64,000 bases of DNA from Toxotes chatareus (taxonomy: Eukaryota > Chordata > Actinopteri > Toxotidae), in the NCBI GenBank assembly GCA_016801885.1, contig CM028891.1:15599017-15663016 (forward strand), read 5' to 3'. Shown here one piece after another: positions 59,901 to 64,000 of the stretch (its first letter is position 1; the number at the start of each line of letters is the position of its first letter). The notes under the pieces are model-generated. The model searched no databases. It was not told the origin of the DNA and saw only the letters and a list, made by a program, of their open reading frames with translations. A program made the position numbers and the translations under genes.

Positions 59901-60764
59901 CCCTGCCCAGAGCAGAGTCAAGTAAAGACTGAAGCAAGAGGTGGTGGTGCAGCTGAGGGGGGCACCACGCCAAAACTGGAAGCACGGCGCCTTTTCCCAT
60001 CACACAGGATGATTGAGTGTGACACCCTCTCCAGAAGGTGGTCCCTAAGACAGAAAACAGACAGTGAATCGTCAGTGGAGGGTGCAACTGGGAGCGGGGA
60101 GCGCACTGAAGGCAGGGCGGAGTCTTCCACGCGGCTGTCTCGAGTCCTGGAGGTGATGAAGAAAGGACGATCCACAAGCAGCCTCAGCTCTTCTTCACGC
60201 AGCGAGTCGGAGCGTCCTGAACCAGCCTGGCACCTTAAGATCACAGAGCGGCTAAAGTTCAGGTTACGAACATCTGCTGATGACATGTTCACCCAGAAGA
60301 ACCGAACACCAGAAGCTCGCAGTAAGAAGAAGAACATCCGGCGGAGGCACACCATGGGCGGGCAGCGAGACTTCGCAGAGCTGGCGGTCATCAACGACTG
60401 GAGGGAGCAGGGTGGAGTTGACCAGGCAGCTGAACTGCCAGCTCAGGTCCGCCTCAAGCCCAGATGCTCTTCTGAGGACTTCTCCATCCGCAACTGGATT
60501 GCCAAAGAGCGGTGCAGAGGCTCTGAATCGAGTGCAGAGGTTGCACCAAAAGCCGTCCCTGAGGATGATCATGCAGAAGCTCAGGATGTTGCTCCTGAAA
60601 GACGTCCACCCTCCGCGTCCCCAGGCACACAGCCGCTAGCAGGAGAGCACGTTAACGGTAGTGGGCTGCAGGGCAAAAACAAAGCCTCCCTCGGGGCAGA
60701 TGCTCACCCACACAAACTCTCTGGAGCACAAGTTGTCCGCTCACGGTTCTACCAGTATCTGTGA
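22474..60764 (+). CDS. arhgap21: Rho GTPase-activating protein 21 (PDZ-PH-RhoGAP), 25 coding exons
   Basis: Gene-level entry; the exons are listed separately. The joined exons give 6,228 nt, 2,075 residues, compared with about 1,957 in human as I recall. Order: unique N-terminus (1-104); PDZ with a GFGF loop (about 132-243); Ser/Pro-rich linker (259-1,022); PH domain (about 1,045-1,155); RhoGAP domain (about 1,267-1,457) with arginine finger R1306 in GIYRVPG, conserved K1347 and R1351 in [13 protein letters not shown], and N1420 in the NLAIVFGPTL motif; then a 600-residue tail with a basic KRKK cluster near 1,543. Known of the family: stimulates GTP hydrolysis by Cdc42 and RhoA, binds ARF1-GTP through the PH region at the Golgi, and acts at cell junctions. 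ARHGAP21 is chosen over ARHGAP23 from the DDTSPPKDKGTWRKGIP block and the long tail. Teleosts carry a and b copies; I cannot say which this is. Confidence 0.95.
22786..25785. other. arhgap21 intron 1
   Basis: Noncoding. Contains a poly(A) tract (about 23,472-23,491), adjacent (TA)n/(GA)n and a long (GT)n run at about 23,840-23,920, and a hAT-like fragment at 25,560-25,650. No extra exon is supported. Confidence 0.8.
25561..25650. repeat. hAT/Charlie-like element fragment
   Basis: CAGTGGTTCCTGACAGGGG followed by a GTCGGGACC segment resembles the terminal sequence of hAT-type nonautonomous elements common in vertebrates. Only one end is clear. It lies 140 bp before exon 2 of arhgap21. Confidence 0.5.
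25786..25974 (+). CDS. arhgap21: arhgap21 coding exon 2 (start of PDZ)
   Basis: 189 nt, phase 0 to 0, between TTTCAG and AAG|GTGACA. Encodes residues 105-167. The block PFSWPGPKTLHLRRTSQGFG followed by FTLRHFIVYPPES matches the PDZ start of ARHGAP21/23; GFGF is the carboxylate-binding loop. Very strongly conserved. Confidence 0.96.
26640..26960. repeat. AT-rich interspersed repeat in intron 2
   Basis: Carries CTTTTGGACTGTTAGTCACA, GATTTGAAGACATCACTTTG and AATTAATCAAAATAATCCTC in the family order, ending at CAGTTGCAGCT. Confidence 0.65.
28608..28700. repeat. AT-rich interspersed repeat fragment before exon 3
   Basis: Starts GAGCTGCAACTAATTATTTT, the typical end of the family; about 100 bp separate it from the 22-nt exon 3. 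Confidence 0.65.
28797..28818 (+). CDS. arhgap21: arhgap21 coding exon 3 (22-nt microexon)
   Basis: 22 nt encoding DEENGSR plus one base, between a pyrimidine-rich TTCTTCTAG acceptor and a strong GTGAGT donor. It matches the DEENGNRGG segment of human ARHGAP21. Its length is not a multiple of three, and exon 4 needs phase 1, so skipping it would shift the frame: it must be constitutive for a full-length product. Confidence 0.93.
29198..29232. repeat. 15-bp inverted repeat, 5-nt loop
   Basis: Arms 29,198-29,212 and 29,218-29,232 match at 14 of 15 positions. The outer GTCAAT is the same as in the palindrome at 29,279-29,319, but the inner stem differs. Confidence 0.9.
29279..29319. repeat. Perfect 19-bp palindrome with a 3-nt loop
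   Basis: Arms 29,279-29,297 and 29,301-29,319 are exact reverse complements around TTC; the core reads GTGC-TTC-GCAC. It lies within the 1.56-kb element in arhgap21 intron 3 and would form a strong DNA or RNA hairpin. Confidence 0.95.
29356..29389. repeat. 15-bp inverted repeat, 4-nt loop
   Basis: Arms 29,356-29,370 and 29,375-29,389 pair with a single G/T mismatch around TACC. It is the third long palindrome in the GT-rich left part of the element. Confidence 0.9.
30481..30549. repeat. Two overlapping long palindromes at the element's right end
   Basis: First: arms 30,481-30,493 and 30,497-30,509, 12 of 13 paired around TTT. Second: arms 30,501-30,523 and 30,527-30,549, 22 of 23 paired around TTT. 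The right arm of the first forms part of the left arm of the second, so the two hairpins are mutually exclusive. Confidence 0.92.
33108..33240. repeat. Partial copy of a percomorph MITE
   Basis: The stretch with ACTGGAAACAAGGATAAACA and GGCTCTGTCCAAAGGTA resembles one arm of the self-complementary element seen complete at about 47.9-48.4 kb. The other arm is missing. Confidence 0.6.
36035..36245. repeat. AT-rich interspersed repeat in intron 3
   Basis: TCAAATGTGAAG, GATAGTAAATTGAG and TTTTAGACTGATAATCAGA occur in family order, with a poly(T) interruption at about 36,170. Confidence 0.6.
38320..38395. repeat. AT-rich interspersed repeat fragment near exon 4
   Basis: AAAATGACTCAAATTATTAA and GAATAGTTGGTGGTAAATG match one end of the family. 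Confidence 0.55.
38619..38711 (+). CDS. arhgap21: arhgap21 coding exon 4 (PDZ)
   Basis: 93 nt, entering and leaving with one base carried over. The acceptor is GTTACCAG and the donor CAG|GTACAC. Encodes RQRNRLEPMDTIFVKQVKEG and then the GPAHGAGLCTG turn of the PDZ domain. Confidence 0.96.
38712..39634. other. arhgap21 intron 4
   Basis: Noncoding, 923 bp, with a short (CA)n stretch near the donor. Nothing else recognised. Confidence 0.85.
39635..39713 (+). CDS. arhgap21: arhgap21 coding exon 5 (PDZ)
   Basis: 79 nt from TGTCCAG to a CAG|GTGAGA donor. Encodes DRIVKVNGESIIGKTYSQVI and ALIQN, the second half of the PDZ fold, nearly identical to ARHGAP21/23 in mammals. Confidence 0.97.
39714..40461. 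other. arhgap21 intron 5
   Basis: Noncoding, 748 bp. A pyrimidine-rich CTTTCTCTC tract leads into the next acceptor. Confidence 0.85.
40462..40516 (+). CDS. arhgap21: arhgap21 coding exon 6 (end of PDZ)
   Basis: 55 nt ending in phase 0 at CTG|GTAAGC. Encodes DASLELCVMPKDEDILQL, the last PDZ strand. The phase-0 end lets it join either exon 7 or exon 8. Confidence 0.96.
40517..42486. other. arhgap21 intron 6, with a possible internal first exon
   Basis: Noncoding for the main transcript. The segment at about 41,790-42,228 is purine-rich and resembles a 5' UTR, and ends in a phase-0 open frame (see findings). Confidence 0.7.
42487..42510 (+). CDS. arhgap21: arhgap21 coding exon 7 (24-nt microexon)
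   Basis: Encodes FSRDITAL, matching the FTKDVTAL segment of human ARHGAP21 that is absent from ARHGAP23. It runs from GGACTGCAG to CTG|GTAAGA, phase 0 to 0, so inclusion or skipping keeps the frame. Three TGC triplets lie within about 35 nt before the acceptor. Confidence 0.92.
42511..44108. other. arhgap21 intron 7
   Basis: Noncoding, 1.6 kb. No repeat or extra exon recognised. Confidence 0.85.
44109..46113 (+). CDS. arhgap21: arhgap21 coding exon 8 (large linker exon)
   Basis: 2,005 nt encoding residues 259-926. It opens with AYSQDAYLKGNEAYSGNA, a signature shared with human ARHGAP21/23, and includes PSHRTEENRYG, the block HQNIDWRNYTTYKDYID (from 44,769), TIQERLDSLRAA, and RSxS motifs at about 44,974-45,130. 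The rest is Ser/Pro-rich and probably disordered. It ends with one base of a Gly/Asp codon at TATAG|GTAAGA; the frame runs open into the intron to 46,205, which is read-through, not a real C-terminus. Confidence 0.96.
46114..49970. other. arhgap21 intron 8 (3.9 kb)
   Basis: Noncoding. Contains the complete MITE at about 47,943-48,436 with a poly(T) run at its centre (48,226-48,251), and a short (AC)n near 47,163. Confidence 0.85.
47943..48436. mobile_element. Self-complementary MITE, percomorph type
   Basis: The two halves face each other: ACATTTTGGGAAGTATGTTT near 47,985 against GCATGTTTCCCAAAATGTG near 48,396, and GGGGAAACAGGTAGCCTTG near 48,056 against AAGGCTAGCTGTTTCCCCC near 48,265. The order matches a nonautonomous element widespread in percomorph fish. 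No ORF is present. End coordinates are approximate. Confidence 0.75.
49971..50117 (+). CDS. arhgap21: arhgap21 coding exon 9
   Basis: 147 nt, from TCCTTAG to CAAG|GTATTT. Encodes DEPSSPSIDQDSTHIPASAV and later RQLSHDQ, matching human ARHGAP21 just upstream of the PH region. Serine/proline-rich linker. Confidence 0.95.
50222..50324 (+). CDS. arhgap21: arhgap21 coding exon 10
   Basis: 103 nt, with a strong GTAAGT donor. Encodes SERSKSYDEGLDNYREESR, conserved with the family's ERSKSYDEGLDDYRE, a basic phospho-site-like motif. Confidence 0.95.
50802..50838 (+). CDS. arhgap21: arhgap21 coding exon 11 (37 nt)
   Basis: Short exon from CATTTAG to AAG|GTGAGT, encoding GRSLIPGLKGLRK. Phases agree with both neighbours. 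The human counterpart has a SSLKGIK-like segment here, so conservation is moderate. Confidence 0.85.
50839..51300. other. arhgap21 intron 11
   Basis: Noncoding, 462 bp. Nothing recognised. Confidence 0.85.
51301..51420 (+). CDS. arhgap21: arhgap21 coding exon 12 (start of PH)
   Basis: 120 nt, phase 0 to 0, from TTGCAG to AAG|GTGTGC. Encodes SSEDSGSRRDSSSDVFCDAT and then KEGLLHFKQLNTDKGK, the first PH strand. Where I recall Trp in the mammalian protein (EGWLHF), this has Leu (codon TTG at 51,382). Confidence 0.95.
51421..51782. other. arhgap21 intron 12
   Basis: Noncoding, 362 bp. The exon 13 frame stays open upstream to 51,648, but the TTTCTGCAG acceptor and homology place the exon start at 51,783. 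Confidence 0.85.
51783..52082 (+). CDS. arhgap21: arhgap21 coding exon 13 (PH domain)
   Basis: 300 nt, phase 0 to 0, from TTTCTGCAG to GAG|GTAAGA. Encodes most of the PH domain: RPWKQMYAVLRGNYLCLYKD, ACLIDISYSDTKRKNVLRLT and FQAEDREDMLAWIRVIQEN, with the invariant PH tryptophan in the final helix. In mammals this PH region and the helix after it bind GTP-loaded ARF1. Confidence 0.97.
52083..53103. other. arhgap21 intron 13
   Basis: Noncoding, 1.0 kb. A short fragment of the AT-rich interspersed repeat lies at about 52,775-52,820. A pyrimidine tract precedes the acceptor. Confidence 0.85.
53104..53168 (+). CDS. arhgap21: arhgap21 coding exon 14
   Basis: 65 nt encoding NAVFTSHDLISRKIKEYNTL and M plus two bases; matches DLISRRIKEYNNLM of human ARHGAP21. 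This is the helix C-terminal to the PH domain that takes part in ARF binding in the family. Confidence 0.95.
53311..53459 (+). CDS. arhgap21: arhgap21 coding exon 15
   Basis: 149 nt, from TTACCCAG to AAAG|GTAGGG. Encodes PKPSRQSLSIRQTLLGGKGE, matching PRQSLSIRQTLLG in human. Linker between the PH and RhoGAP domains. Confidence 0.95.
53602..53744 (+). CDS. arhgap21: arhgap21 coding exon 16
   Basis: 143 nt. Encodes DDTSPPKDKGTWRKGIPGLM and then FGVRLDDCPPAQTNK, the entry to the RhoGAP domain. The first block separates ARHGAP21 from ARHGAP23 and is the strongest evidence for the gene name. Confidence 0.97.
53972..54130 (+). CDS. arhgap21: arhgap21 coding exon 17 (RhoGAP, arginine finger)
   Basis: 159 nt, phase 0 to 0, between CCCTCTAG and GAT|GTGAGT. 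Encodes FVPLIVEVCCKLVEERGLEY and then TGIYRVPGNNAAISNMQEEL. The Arg of YRVPG (R1306 in the joined protein) is the catalytic finger inserted into the GTPase active site. Intact, so the domain should be active. Confidence 0.98.
54131..54613. other. arhgap21 intron 17
   Basis: Noncoding, 483 bp. Nothing recognised. Confidence 0.85.
54614..54692 (+). CDS. arhgap21: arhgap21 coding exon 18 (RhoGAP)
   Basis: 79 nt, from TTTTACAG to AATG|GTAAGT. Encodes [20 protein letters not shown] followed by PLFTN, a highly conserved RhoGAP block with the Lys and Arg that hold the GTPase contact. Confidence 0.98.
54822..54895 (+). CDS. arhgap21: arhgap21 coding exon 19 (RhoGAP)
   Basis: 74 nt encoding DKYTDFIEANRIEDPVERLK and VLKRL. 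Just upstream, the acceptor's pyrimidine tract is a (CTTTT)n microsatellite at about 54,787-54,812. Confidence 0.97.
55039..55128 (+). CDS. arhgap21: arhgap21 coding exon 20 (RhoGAP)
   Basis: 90 nt, phase 0 to 0. Encodes LHELPDHHYETLKFLSAHLK and TVAQNSEKNK, nearly identical to the mammalian protein. Confidence 0.97.
55222..55347 (+). CDS. arhgap21: arhgap21 coding exon 21 (RhoGAP)
   Basis: 126 nt, phase 0 to 0, from TGTTTTAG to AAT|GTGAGA. Encodes MEPRNLAIVFGPTLVRTTED and THMPDQYKIVETLIQN. The Asn of the NLAIVFGPTL motif contacts the GTPase in RhoGAPs. Confidence 0.98.
55439..55480 (+). CDS. arhgap21: arhgap21 coding exon 22 (42 nt)
   Basis: 42 nt, phase 0 to 0, encoding YDWFFTEDGNGDPV and closing the RhoGAP domain (human HDWFFTEEG). 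The donor GTGGGT is weaker than its neighbours. Confidence 0.93.
55692..55797 (+). CDS. arhgap21: arhgap21 coding exon 23
   Basis: 106 nt, from ACCTGCAG to CAG|GTAACA. Encodes TVSQEESAVESQPVPNIDHL and LTNIGRTGTSQGEVS plus one base. It can join exon 24 or the candidate alternative terminal exon at 56,398; both fit its phase. Confidence 0.96.
56398..56540 (+). CDS. arhgap21: Candidate alternative terminal exon of arhgap21
   Basis: After the GACACAG acceptor, with a branch-point-like TACTGAT about 15 nt upstream, the phase left by exon 23 opens a 47-codon frame ending at TAA 56,538. It reads GQVGGVYHTMMSLMDSIMSV, then MDSWN, then the Cys-rich CRKKEDCCPQCSCLVCRN. Use would give a protein of about 1,553 residues that keeps PDZ, PH and RhoGAP but loses the long tail. 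I do not recognise the sequence and have no transcript evidence. The nearest AATAAA, at about 57,398, lies inside the hAT MITE. Confidence 0.4.
57338..57596. mobile_element. hAT-type MITE, 259 bp
   Basis: The ends CAGTGGTTCCCAAC and TCGGGAACCACTG are near-perfect terminal inverted repeats. Flanking 8-mers GTTTAAAC and GTTTAGGC match at 6 of 8 positions, as expected for an aged hAT target duplication. Internally, TCAATAAAGTATATTCTATTC resembles a LINE/SINE tail. No ORF. Confidence 0.75.
58221..58252 (+). CDS. arhgap21: arhgap21 coding exon 24 (32 nt)
   Basis: Small exon from ACCTACAG to AAG|GTGAGT encoding DSPTSDSAKSK, matching the SDSATSDSTKSK region of human ARHGAP21. Phases agree on both sides. 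Confidence 0.94.
58253..59087. other. arhgap21 intron 24
   Basis: Noncoding, 835 bp, ending in a CTTTCTCCCTCC pyrimidine tract before the last exon. Nothing else recognised. Confidence 0.85.
59088..60764 (+). CDS. arhgap21: arhgap21 last coding exon (C-terminal tail)
   Basis: 1,677 nt including TGA at 60,762. Begins GSWGSGKDQCSRELLVSSIF, then AAASRKRKKSKEK (a possible nuclear-localisation or membrane-contact cluster), ITSDYSTTSS, ADDERSELISEGRPMETDSE, RMIECDTLSRR, VLEVMKKGRSTSSL, and RRRHTMGG. These islands match human ARHGAP21 in order, separated by Gly/Ser/Ala-rich, probably disordered stretches. The protein ends RSRFYQYL. The tail of mammalian ARHGAP21 carries many phosphorylation sites and partner-binding regions. 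Confidence 0.96.
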   Translation, partial: GSWGSGKDQCSRELLVSSIFAAASRKRKKSKEKPQPSSSDDDLDAVFPKKEIPGQKPNHHGLLMEAQCETDPSPNAKPNAKQQVRAEERKENGRTAELTPKAKREHRNSLFLKEKTPSRNSSPSPSPSPNISYQSAPQGKSSLSDPPSQLDENTSDLGTMSSGASVPRSRPKKWTAGVSSDLPAGTCIGLGAGAGASAGAEVSSITSDYSTTSSITFLTGAESSALSPELQGGEEADDERSELISEGRPMETDSESDFPVFAPGGGSSQSTPCPEQSQVKTEARGGGAAEGGTTPKLEARRLFPSHRMIECDTLSRRWSLRQKTDSESSVEGATGSGERTEGRAESSTRLSRVLEVMKKGRSTSSLSSSSRSESERPEPAWHLKITERLKFRLRTSADDMFTQKNRTPEARSKKKNIRRRHTMGGQRDFAELAVINDWREQGGVDQAAELPAQVRLKPRCSSEDFSIRNWIAKERCRGSESSAEVAPKAVPEDDHAEAQDVAPERRPPSASPGTQPLAGEHVNGSGLQGKNKASLGADAHPHKLSGAQVVRSRFYQYL

Positions 60765-61500
60765 AACGGCAAGAGTGGTCTTGTCCCGTGTGTCTGCAAG
60801 GAAAAACAAAACAAGAATGAATGCGATAATGTACGAATGTGGGTATTTTAGCTAAGGTTACTGCACAATATTTTTTCTACAAAGTATACTTTATGTATCT
60901 ACTGTACATACGATGTATAGGCTTACATGATTGTTACTGGAATAATGCTGAAGAGATGTTTATGTGTGGAATTCCACTGACTTGTTGGCCATACTGGAAC
61001 AGACATGGAAAAAACACAGGACTTCCTCCTGCAAGAATGAACCCTACTAATGCAAGAATGTGACTTGCTGTCGATATGTGACGTTAATATGAAGGAAATG
61101 GACTCTGAGGATTGGTACACAGCCCTAATGAAAAGTGTTCTTGACTATTACTGAAGAATGCAGGAGGTAAGCATTTTATTAAGGAATCATGGTTCAGTTC
61201 TTCCTATTATAAGCGGTATGAAGAATGTATTACTCCTCTCCTTTTTTTGACTAACACTAGTTGCTTGTGACAATATTGTCAATTTCAAAACAATAGGTTT
61301 TTTTGTTTTTGTTTTTGTTGTTGTTTTTTTGTTTTTTTGCCTGTACTTGAAGTATGTGGATATAATCGAGGGCTGCTTTCTGAGCTGGGTGCTGTGGGAA
61401 GTTTGTTTTTTCACAGTACAGTCACAACAGCCAGATATAAGCTTGAGAGGCTGGAGGGTTATTATAGTTTTATCAAATAAAGACTGAAAAACAGTAATGA
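60765..61500 (+). other. arhgap21: arhgap21 3' UTR
   Basis: AT-rich sequence after the stop, with T-rich runs at about 61,297-61,338. The first good poly(A) signal is at 61,476. Confidence 0.7.
61476..61481 (+). terminator. arhgap21: Polyadenylation signal AATAAA (arhgap21)
   Basis: Canonical AATAAA about 710 bp after the stop codon. A second AATAAA at 61,939-61,944, followed by a T-rich stretch, could serve a longer 3' UTR. Confidence 0.6.
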
Positions 61501-62460
61501 AATGCTGTTACTATAGTATGTAATGCTTGGTACAGTAGTTTTTATTTCCAAACTTGGTCAAGTTTTAGTCCAAAAAGTAAGTTTTTACATGTTTTTATCT
61601 CAAAAAGAAAAAGTGCCTCAGTTTTTTTTCCGTTTTTTTTAACTGTTTATACCAACAGTTGTCAAGACGAGAAAGAATTTAAAAAACATTTTTAGAAGAA
61701 TAATTTCACAGGCATTCCACAGATTTTTTCCTGTTTAGTTAAACTCAGTGTTTGTTTCATTATAGTTTTGCTTCATTTTTCCCCCCTCTGACTTTTTAAA
61801 TGCAGTAAAATGCATGGGCGCTTAAATCTGGGAGAAAAAAATTCTATCTTTGAAACCGCATGAGACAATGTTTTCCTGAACATCTCGCCTGTGTACAGCA
61901 GAACATTGGTGCAATGCCCTCCCTCAACAAACACTGGAAATAAATAATCTTTATTAGATTCTCATGTCTGTTTGCTCTCATAATTTTATACACAAGCAAC
62001 ATCTGGAAATAATAAACTACTAATCTTTCTCTTAATCGCTGCCAAAACACTTCACTAAATTAACAGAAAAGCAAACATGTACGTAAAATAAAAAATAGAA
62101 TGTGACACCCAGTACACCGCAGTATAATCTACAAGAAGCCAAAGCTGAATTCTAAACAAAATAAATCAAGGTCAATCAATGTATCAAAGTGCCACATGCA
62201 CATGATTACTGACACACAGCACAAAAGATCTGAGATTCACTCTGTTTCCAATCAGTAAGTGACGCTAGAGTTTCTGTTAACAGAAATAATCTTTAGGGAG
62301 CTGAATGAATTAAATATTTAACCCTTCGGACAGTGTCTGCATTTTAACTATTGTGTGTGTGTGGGAATGTGCGCATGATGACAATTACCTAATGAACTGC
62401 CTCGTGTTGTGGGAGTGACGCAACACCAGCACGCACTTGCCCGTGTTTCTCTGAGCTGCT
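61501..62460. other. Intergenic region between arhgap21 and the apoD-like gene
   Basis: About 1 kb of AT-rich DNA. Holds the possible distal poly(A) signal (61,939) and, near its right end, TGACGCAA at 62,416-62,423. No exon supported. Confidence 0.7.
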
Positions 62461-62468
62461 GATAAAAG
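62416..62468 (+). promoter_or_regulatory. Putative core promoter of the apoD-like gene
   Basis: GATAAAAG at 62,461-62,468 is TATA-like and lies about 25-30 bp before the presumed start of the noncoding exon. TGACGCAA at 62,416 resembles a C/EBP-ATF composite site. Inference from motif and spacing only. Confidence 0.5.
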
Positions 62469-62489
62469 CTGAGTCTCAGGCTCTTCAGA

Positions 62490-62546
62490 CAGAGTGAGCT
62501 GCAGCCTCGGACCTCCACCTGACACCTCTAACCCCACACACCTCAG
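62490..62546 (+). other. Noncoding exon 1 of the apoD-like gene
   Basis: From a start about 25-30 bp after the TATA-like box to a strong CAG|GTAAGA donor at 62,546. No ATG-led frame of note. Teleost apoD-type genes commonly have a noncoding first exon. The 5' limit is estimated. Confidence 0.55.
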
Positions 62547-63789
62547 GTAAGAAAGTCTTGTTTATGGCTCCTGGGAATTATACTAAACCTGTTGGAGGTG
62601 AATGATAGCTTTTGCAATTTTATAGTAAGTTATTAAATAATACTTCCTGATTATTTTAGCATTATACCAGACTTAACTTGTTTTCCACTTGGTTTTATCC
62701 TCTGTTCTAAGTATTTTATTGAAATATATCGCATCTAACATTTTAGCTTCTATTGTTCCCCATATCTATAACTATTTCTTTAAAATTTAAGGTTAAAATT
62801 CTTTGATTTATTTTTACACAGTACTGAAATAAGTAGCTGATTGGCCTGTATGAAGGTACAGGTGTTTGCGTGAAACCAGAAGAACAGGTGTAGCATGTTT
62901 TTCCACTGTTATCTTACTTTACAAAACAACTAACTCCTAGTCAAGCATTTTACATCTCTATGGGGAACAACAGAAGCTAAAATGAAAAGGATTTCAGGTA
63001 TGCAAACGTTTGACTGGAAAAAGTTTGGAATGAAGTGGGGTTTTGGGTTCAGTTACTGCTAAGGTTTAACCCTCTTAAGTTATCATGGCCTGCCAACTGA
63101 AACAAATACACAAATACAATATTCAGGCCTGTTTCACTAAACTAGACTTAAACTGACTTCACAACATTATGAGTAAAAATAATTCTTCTTCTTTATTAGC
63201 TTGGTTGTGATCTACAGTAAATCTTCTGCAATTCTCAATTGAAAAATCAACACAAATAAAAGCCCCAATAAGACAAATTAGAACCTTTTAAAATTTAAAT
63301 AATGTGGCAAGTAATATATATTTAAAATTGGTCAACATTAGTTTGTTCCAGCAAAATCCAATATTATAAAAGCAAAAGCTGATTAGTTTCAAATCTTACT
63401 CAAGCCTTTTATCAGCAGCTTTCAGATATAAGTACATTTTAAGTGATTATTTGTACATTTGTCAACAAAATAAACCAGCATCCAGTCATAGATTCTTCAC
63501 ACATCACACAGTCAGCCTGGGCAAACGTGTCCATAACTGCAGTTGACAACTTAAGAGTAGTTTCACCGCATATATTTTATTCCCTTATTCAACTATTTGC
63601 ATCTAACATTGTAAATATAGTTAGAAGTAAATTATCAATTTTTGTCTCTTACAATGACCCGCTACAGCTACAATATTTCAAGTTTCCATCATGCTGTGGT
63701 ACTGCATGTACATGTAGCATGGGTCCATATTTTACATCAGCCTCTTGAAAATAAAATTAAATAAATAAATCTCTGCTCTGCTCCCAAAG
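62547..63789. other. Intron 1 of the apoD-like gene
   Basis: 1.24 kb, strongly AT-rich, noncoding, ending at the CCCAAAG acceptor just before the start codon. Confidence 0.65.
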
Positions 63790-63794
63790 GAGTA

Positions 63795-64000
63795 ATGTCT
63801 GCTGTCTGCCTTCTCCTGCTGATGCTCCCTCTGGTGTCAGCACAGACCTATCACTGGGGTCCCTGTCCCACACCCAAAGTGCAGCCCAACTTCAACCTTC
63901 AACAGGTAACACACACACATTTAAACATATACACATGCACTGAAACGCACAGAGCTAACAGCGTCTCCCTGTTAACAGTATCTGGGTAGATGGTATGAGA
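63795..64000 (+). CDS. Apolipoprotein D-like lipocalin, partial (5' part)
   Basis: ATG 63,795 opens a 37-codon exon ending CAG|GTAACA at 63,905; a 73-bp intron follows, and the next exon starts at 63,979 with YLGRWYE and runs off the window. The start is a signal peptide (MSAVCLLLLMLPLVSAQ), then YHWGPCPTPKVQPNFNLQQ. This matches apolipoprotein D (CPxPxVQxNFD, then YLGRWYE, the lipocalin GxW motif); the Cys should form a disulfide with the C-terminal part. Lipocalins of this type are secreted carriers of small hydrophobic ligands. Prostaglandin-D synthase (VQPNF, LGRWF) is a less likely alternative. Teleosts have several tandem apoD-like copies, so I give no symbol. Confidence 0.85.

Overview
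This is vertebrate genomic DNA, almost certainly from a teleost fish and probably a percomorph. The signs are long AT-rich introns with GT-AG junctions, many (AC)n/(GT)n microsatellites, and interspersed repeats of types I recognise from percomorph genomes (a self-complementary MITE near 48.2 kb, a family with CGATTAATC-like cores, hAT-type elements). There are no prokaryotic or operon-like features.

Layout. Bases 1 to about 22,000 hold no exon I can support: intergenic or far-upstream DNA with microsatellites, AT-rich repeats and a 17-bp perfect inverted repeat near 10.6 kb. From about 22.2 to 61.5 kb lies one large plus-strand gene that I identify as arhgap21 (Rho GTPase-activating protein 21). 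I resolved 25 coding exons from 22,474 to 60,764 with compatible phases at every junction; the spliced CDS is 6,228 nt, or 2,075 codons plus stop. It encodes an N-terminal region, PDZ domain, long Ser/Pro-rich linker, PH domain (ARF-binding in the family), RhoGAP domain with its arginine finger, and a long basic/acidic tail. From about 62.46 kb to the window end is the 5' part of a second plus-strand gene, an apolipoprotein D-like lipocalin: TATA-like box, noncoding exon, signal-peptide exon, and the start of the exon with the lipocalin GxW motif.

The two genes are tandem, about 1 kb apart, and have no obvious functional link. ARHGAP21 proteins act inside the cell at Golgi membranes and junctions to switch off Cdc42/RhoA. 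ApoD-type lipocalins are secreted carriers of small hydrophobic ligands.

Most interesting observations: (1) an open, phase-compatible and apparently undescribed alternative terminal exon at 56,398-56,540, which would end the protein just after the RhoGAP domain with a Met- and Cys-rich tail; (2) a 1.56-kb TIR-bounded element at 29,007-30,568 in intron 3, carrying several long palindromes with very short loops, some sharing outer stems while differing inside; (3) a 24-nt in-frame microexon (exon 7) with clustered TGC motifs before its acceptor; (4) a possible internal promoter and alternative first exon near 41.8-42.2 kb. All exon calls come from reading splice sites and from recalled similarity to mammalian ARHGAP21/23; no search was run.
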